This document shows, one piece after another, positions 62,138 through 64,000 of a stretch of 64,000 nucleotides of DNA. The notes under the pieces are model-generated. The model saw nothing but the letters and a program-made list of their open reading frames with translations. It searched no databases and was not told where the DNA came from. Source of the DNA: Bifidobacterium primatium (GTDB lineage: Bacteria; Actinomycetota; Actinomycetes; Actinomycetales; Bifidobacteriaceae); NCBI RefSeq assembly GCF_002802875.1, contig NZ_PEBI01000001.1:23820-87819 (forward strand), written 5' to 3'. Numbering within the stretch: the first letter of the stretch is position 1; every line of letters starts with the position of its first letter. Position numbers and translations under genes: made by a program.

Positions 62138-63679
62138 GTGAGTGAACGTTCAGTATTTACTTTGGCGGCCCTGGCATCCGCCGCCATGCCGAATCTTGCC
62201 GTGGCCAGTACTCGCGAGTCCGAGCAGTACATGCTGTCGGGCGCCAACGGCATCGACGTGGCCGTGGTCACCGACACCACCGGCCGTGAATTCGACGTCA
62301 ACGTCTCCGACACGCCGAAGGGCAAGAAGCAGCTGCTGGGCCGGGCGAACTCCTCGGCCGCGCTGCTGCGCGCCAAGGAACCTGCAGGACTCGGCTTCGC
62401 ATTGGAACGCACCGTCGCCTTCCAATCCGGCGAGCACGCCAAGGCCCCCACCGGCACCACCGCCGTGCTCATCACCGTCCACAACGACGGTCTCGCCACG
62501 CCGCTCGACCAGCTCACGGAAAGCCAGTGCGTCTCCGTCGGCACGGCCATCGGCGCCATTCACCGTCTGCGTCCGGCGTTTCTGGAAAAGGAGGGCTACC
62601 CCTCCTACACGGCCGCGCAGATTCGTCAGCAGCTTGTGGCCTGGATCTCCCGGCTGAAGGAATCCGGCCACGTGCCCGACGAGATCACCGACAGCTGGGA
62701 GCATATCGTCGGCACCGAGGGACTGTGGTCGTTCCACACCTGCCCGGTGCACGGCGGATTCGAGGACGGGGACATGCTGTTCTCCAGCACGGGCCTCAAC
62801 GCCATCTACCACTGGAACAACATGCAGGTCAACGACCCCGCCCGCGATCTGGCCTGGATCTTCGCCAAACTGGACGCCAAGCACCGCAACAGCGTATTGT
62901 CCGCCTACGCGCGTCTCATCGGTTCGAGGCTCGATGACCTCATCATGCTGCGCGCCAGCCTATGGCTGCAGATGGAGCAGGTGGGCGAGTTCATCCAGGC
63001 GCTCGACCGTGCGGACAACGACAAGATCATCGAATTCAAGGCCCATGTGGAACGTCTGGCCCATCAGCTGTCGGTCCGAACCACCAAGGCGTCCACGCCG
63101 CGCTCCGAGGCGGCCGATGGCAAGCGCCCCTCCACCATCACCGTCGGCACGCTGCTGGAGAAGGACGGCGACGCCGGTCGGGACGCCCGCAGGCCGGACG
63201 CCACGACCGCCCACGCAGCCGCACCGCGCAGGAACCCTGCACCCACGCGCGGCCATGCGACCCCGGAATCGTTCCGTCCCACGACGGCGGCGACCCGCAC
63301 CGCAGAATCCGCCGACGCCGGACCTGAATCACGGACCGCCGTCGTGCAGACGCCGGACGCCAACAGCGACGACACCGCCACGGTGTCGCTGCCGGCGCTG
63401 CGCCCCGAGGACTTCAACGATGCGAAAACCGGCAAGCCGACCGATGACGAAGTCAAGGACGCCAAGACCCCGACCGACGCCACGGACACCGGTGCCGTCT
63501 CCATCGACGGCAAGCCCAGCGAGTACATCTCGCTGGTCGACGATGACAAGTCCCATGCGCCGGCCGATGCCACGGACACCGACCATGACGGCAACGCCGG
63601 ACCGGACGCCAAGAGCGAGCCCGACGCCAAGAGCGAAGAGCCGGCCGAAACGTCCGATGACGGCGATGAGACTCGCTAG
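62138..63679 (+). CDS. Phosphotransferase-like protein with degenerate active site
   Basis: A 513-residue protein. Residues about 1-315 resemble the aminoglycoside phosphotransferase fold, including GTAIGAIHRLRP and the FHTCPVHGGFEDGDMLF segment. That segment stands where HGDxxxxN should be, and IYHWNNMQVNDPARDLAWIF stands where IDWE...GDPxxDLA should be, so the catalytic and metal aspartates are altered. The last about 200 residues are an acidic, disordered tail. Starts at 62129 (GTG) and 62138 (GTG) are both possible. It precedes the DUF3107 gene by 40 bases; role unknown. Confidence 0.75.
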   Translation: MSERSVFTLAALASAAMPNLAVASTRESEQYMLSGANGIDVAVVTDTTGREFDVNVSDTPKGKKQLLGRANSSAALLRAKEPAGLGFALERTVAFQSGEHAKAPTGTTAVLITVHNDGLATPLDQLTESQCVSVGTAIGAIHRLRPAFLEKEGYPSYTAAQIRQQLVAWISRLKESGHVPDEITDSWEHIVGTEGLWSFHTCPVHGGFEDGDMLFSSTGLNAIYHWNNMQVNDPARDLAWIFAKLDAKHRNSVLSAYARLIGSRLDDLIMLRASLWLQMEQVGEFIQALDRADNDKIIEFKAHVERLAHQLSVRTTKASTPRSEAADGKRPSTITVGTLLEKDGDAGRDARRPDATTAHAAAPRRNPAPTRGHATPESFRPTTAATRTAESADAGPESRTAVVQTPDANSDDTATVSLPALRPEDFNDAKTGKPTDDEVKDAKTPTDATDTGAVSIDGKPSEYISLVDDDKSHAPADATDTDHDGNAGPDAKSEPDAKSEEPAETSDDGDETR

Positions 63680-63719
63680 AATCCAGTAATAGTGTTCGAC
63701 CGACTCCCAAGGAGGAATC

Positions 63720-63947
63720 ATGGATGTTGAAATCGGTATTCAGAATGTGGCACGCCCGGTGAGCTTCGTCACCGACAAGTCGGCCGACGAGATCAGCGAC
63801 GCCATTGCCGCCGCGGTCGCCGACGGCACCGTCGTCGACGTGACCGACACCAAGGGCCGTCGCATCGTCGTCCCCGGCAAGGTCATCGGATACGCCATCG
63901 TCGGCTCCGATACCACGCATCCTGTTGGTTTCGGTGCTCTGAACTAG
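63720..63947 (+). CDS. DUF3107 family protein
   Basis: A 75-residue protein of the small actinobacterial DUF3107 family, starting VEIGIQNVARPVSF and with KGRRIVVPGKVIGYAIVG near the C-terminus. AAGGAGG lies 5 bases before the ATG. No catalytic motif is visible and the function is unknown. A GC-rich inverted repeat (GCGGCC / GGCCGC, 63974-63990) follows and may end the transcript. Confidence 0.88.
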   Translation: MDVEIGIQNVARPVSFVTDKSADEISDAIAAAVADGTVVDVTDTKGRRIVVPGKVIGYAIVGSDTTHPVGFGALN

Positions 63948-64000
63948 CACCTCCACCAACAGCATGCACGTGCGCGGCCTTCGCGGCCGCTCCCATCGCC

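Overview
This GC-rich window, with strong codon bias and many GTG/TTG starts, looks like the chromosome of a Bifidobacterium or a close actinobacterial relative. The main reasons are the hisD-hisC-hisB-(unknown)-hisH-hisA order, the ftsZ-sepF-yggT-divIVA-lspA-rluD division cluster, actinobacterial DUF3052 and DUF3107 proteins, DivIVA-motif proteins, a formate/nitrite channel, and a fructoside locus with two GH32 proteins and a LacY-type permease. I cannot assign a species from sequence alone. No phage, insertion sequence or CRISPR array was seen. Most of the window is core chromosome; the accessory-looking part is about 33-43 kb.

Layout. 1-8.8 kb: hflX (cut by the window edge), a small rRNA-type methyltransferase, hrpA, a formate/nitrite channel with an alanine-rich N-terminus, and glnA ending in a very long hairpin. 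8.9-10.4 kb: a DUF2252 protein. 10.5-15.7 kb: the histidine operon on the minus strand, with an unknown gene between hisB and hisH. 15.9-22.1 kb: cyclopropane synthase, AzlCD exporter, dnaE. 22.3-30.6 kb: a small membrane protein, then the minus-strand run glyS, dusB, ftsZ, sepF, yggT, divIVA, lspA, rluD. 30.8-33.0 kb: a TPP riboswitch, thiM, and thiE fused to a thiamine-binding MTH1187-type domain.

33-39 kb: a LacI regulator, a GH32 protein that has lost its catalytic nucleophile, an MFS sugar permease split by an in-frame TGA at its central loop, and an intact GH32 enzyme. Near-palindromic operator candidates overlap the promoters of the first GH32 gene and the permease, so this reads as one locally controlled sucrose/fructo-oligosaccharide locus. 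39-41.3 kb: a GntR-ABC module with a strong inverted-repeat operator. 41.6-43.1 kb: a sortase-type (LAKTG) surface protein.

43.2-48.3 kb: the NAD operon nadA-nadB-nadC-nifS, with a perfect 19-bp palindrome upstream of nadA. 48.5-55.5 kb: a DUF1963 protein, a duplicated repeat, uppS, recO, a membrane alpha/beta hydrolase, ispG and dxr (isoprenoid supply to uppS). 55.5-64 kb: a second DivIVA-motif protein, tRNA-Val, a DUF3052 protein with a possible leaderless promoter, a Lon-domain protease divergent from a zinc metalloprotease, a short UvrD-type helicase, an aminoglycoside-phosphotransferase-like protein with a degenerate active site, and a DUF3107 protein.

The observations most worth following are the split permease next to a GH32 pseudoenzyme, the ThiE-thiamine-binding fusion behind a TPP riboswitch, and the operators of the LacI, GntR and NAD modules.
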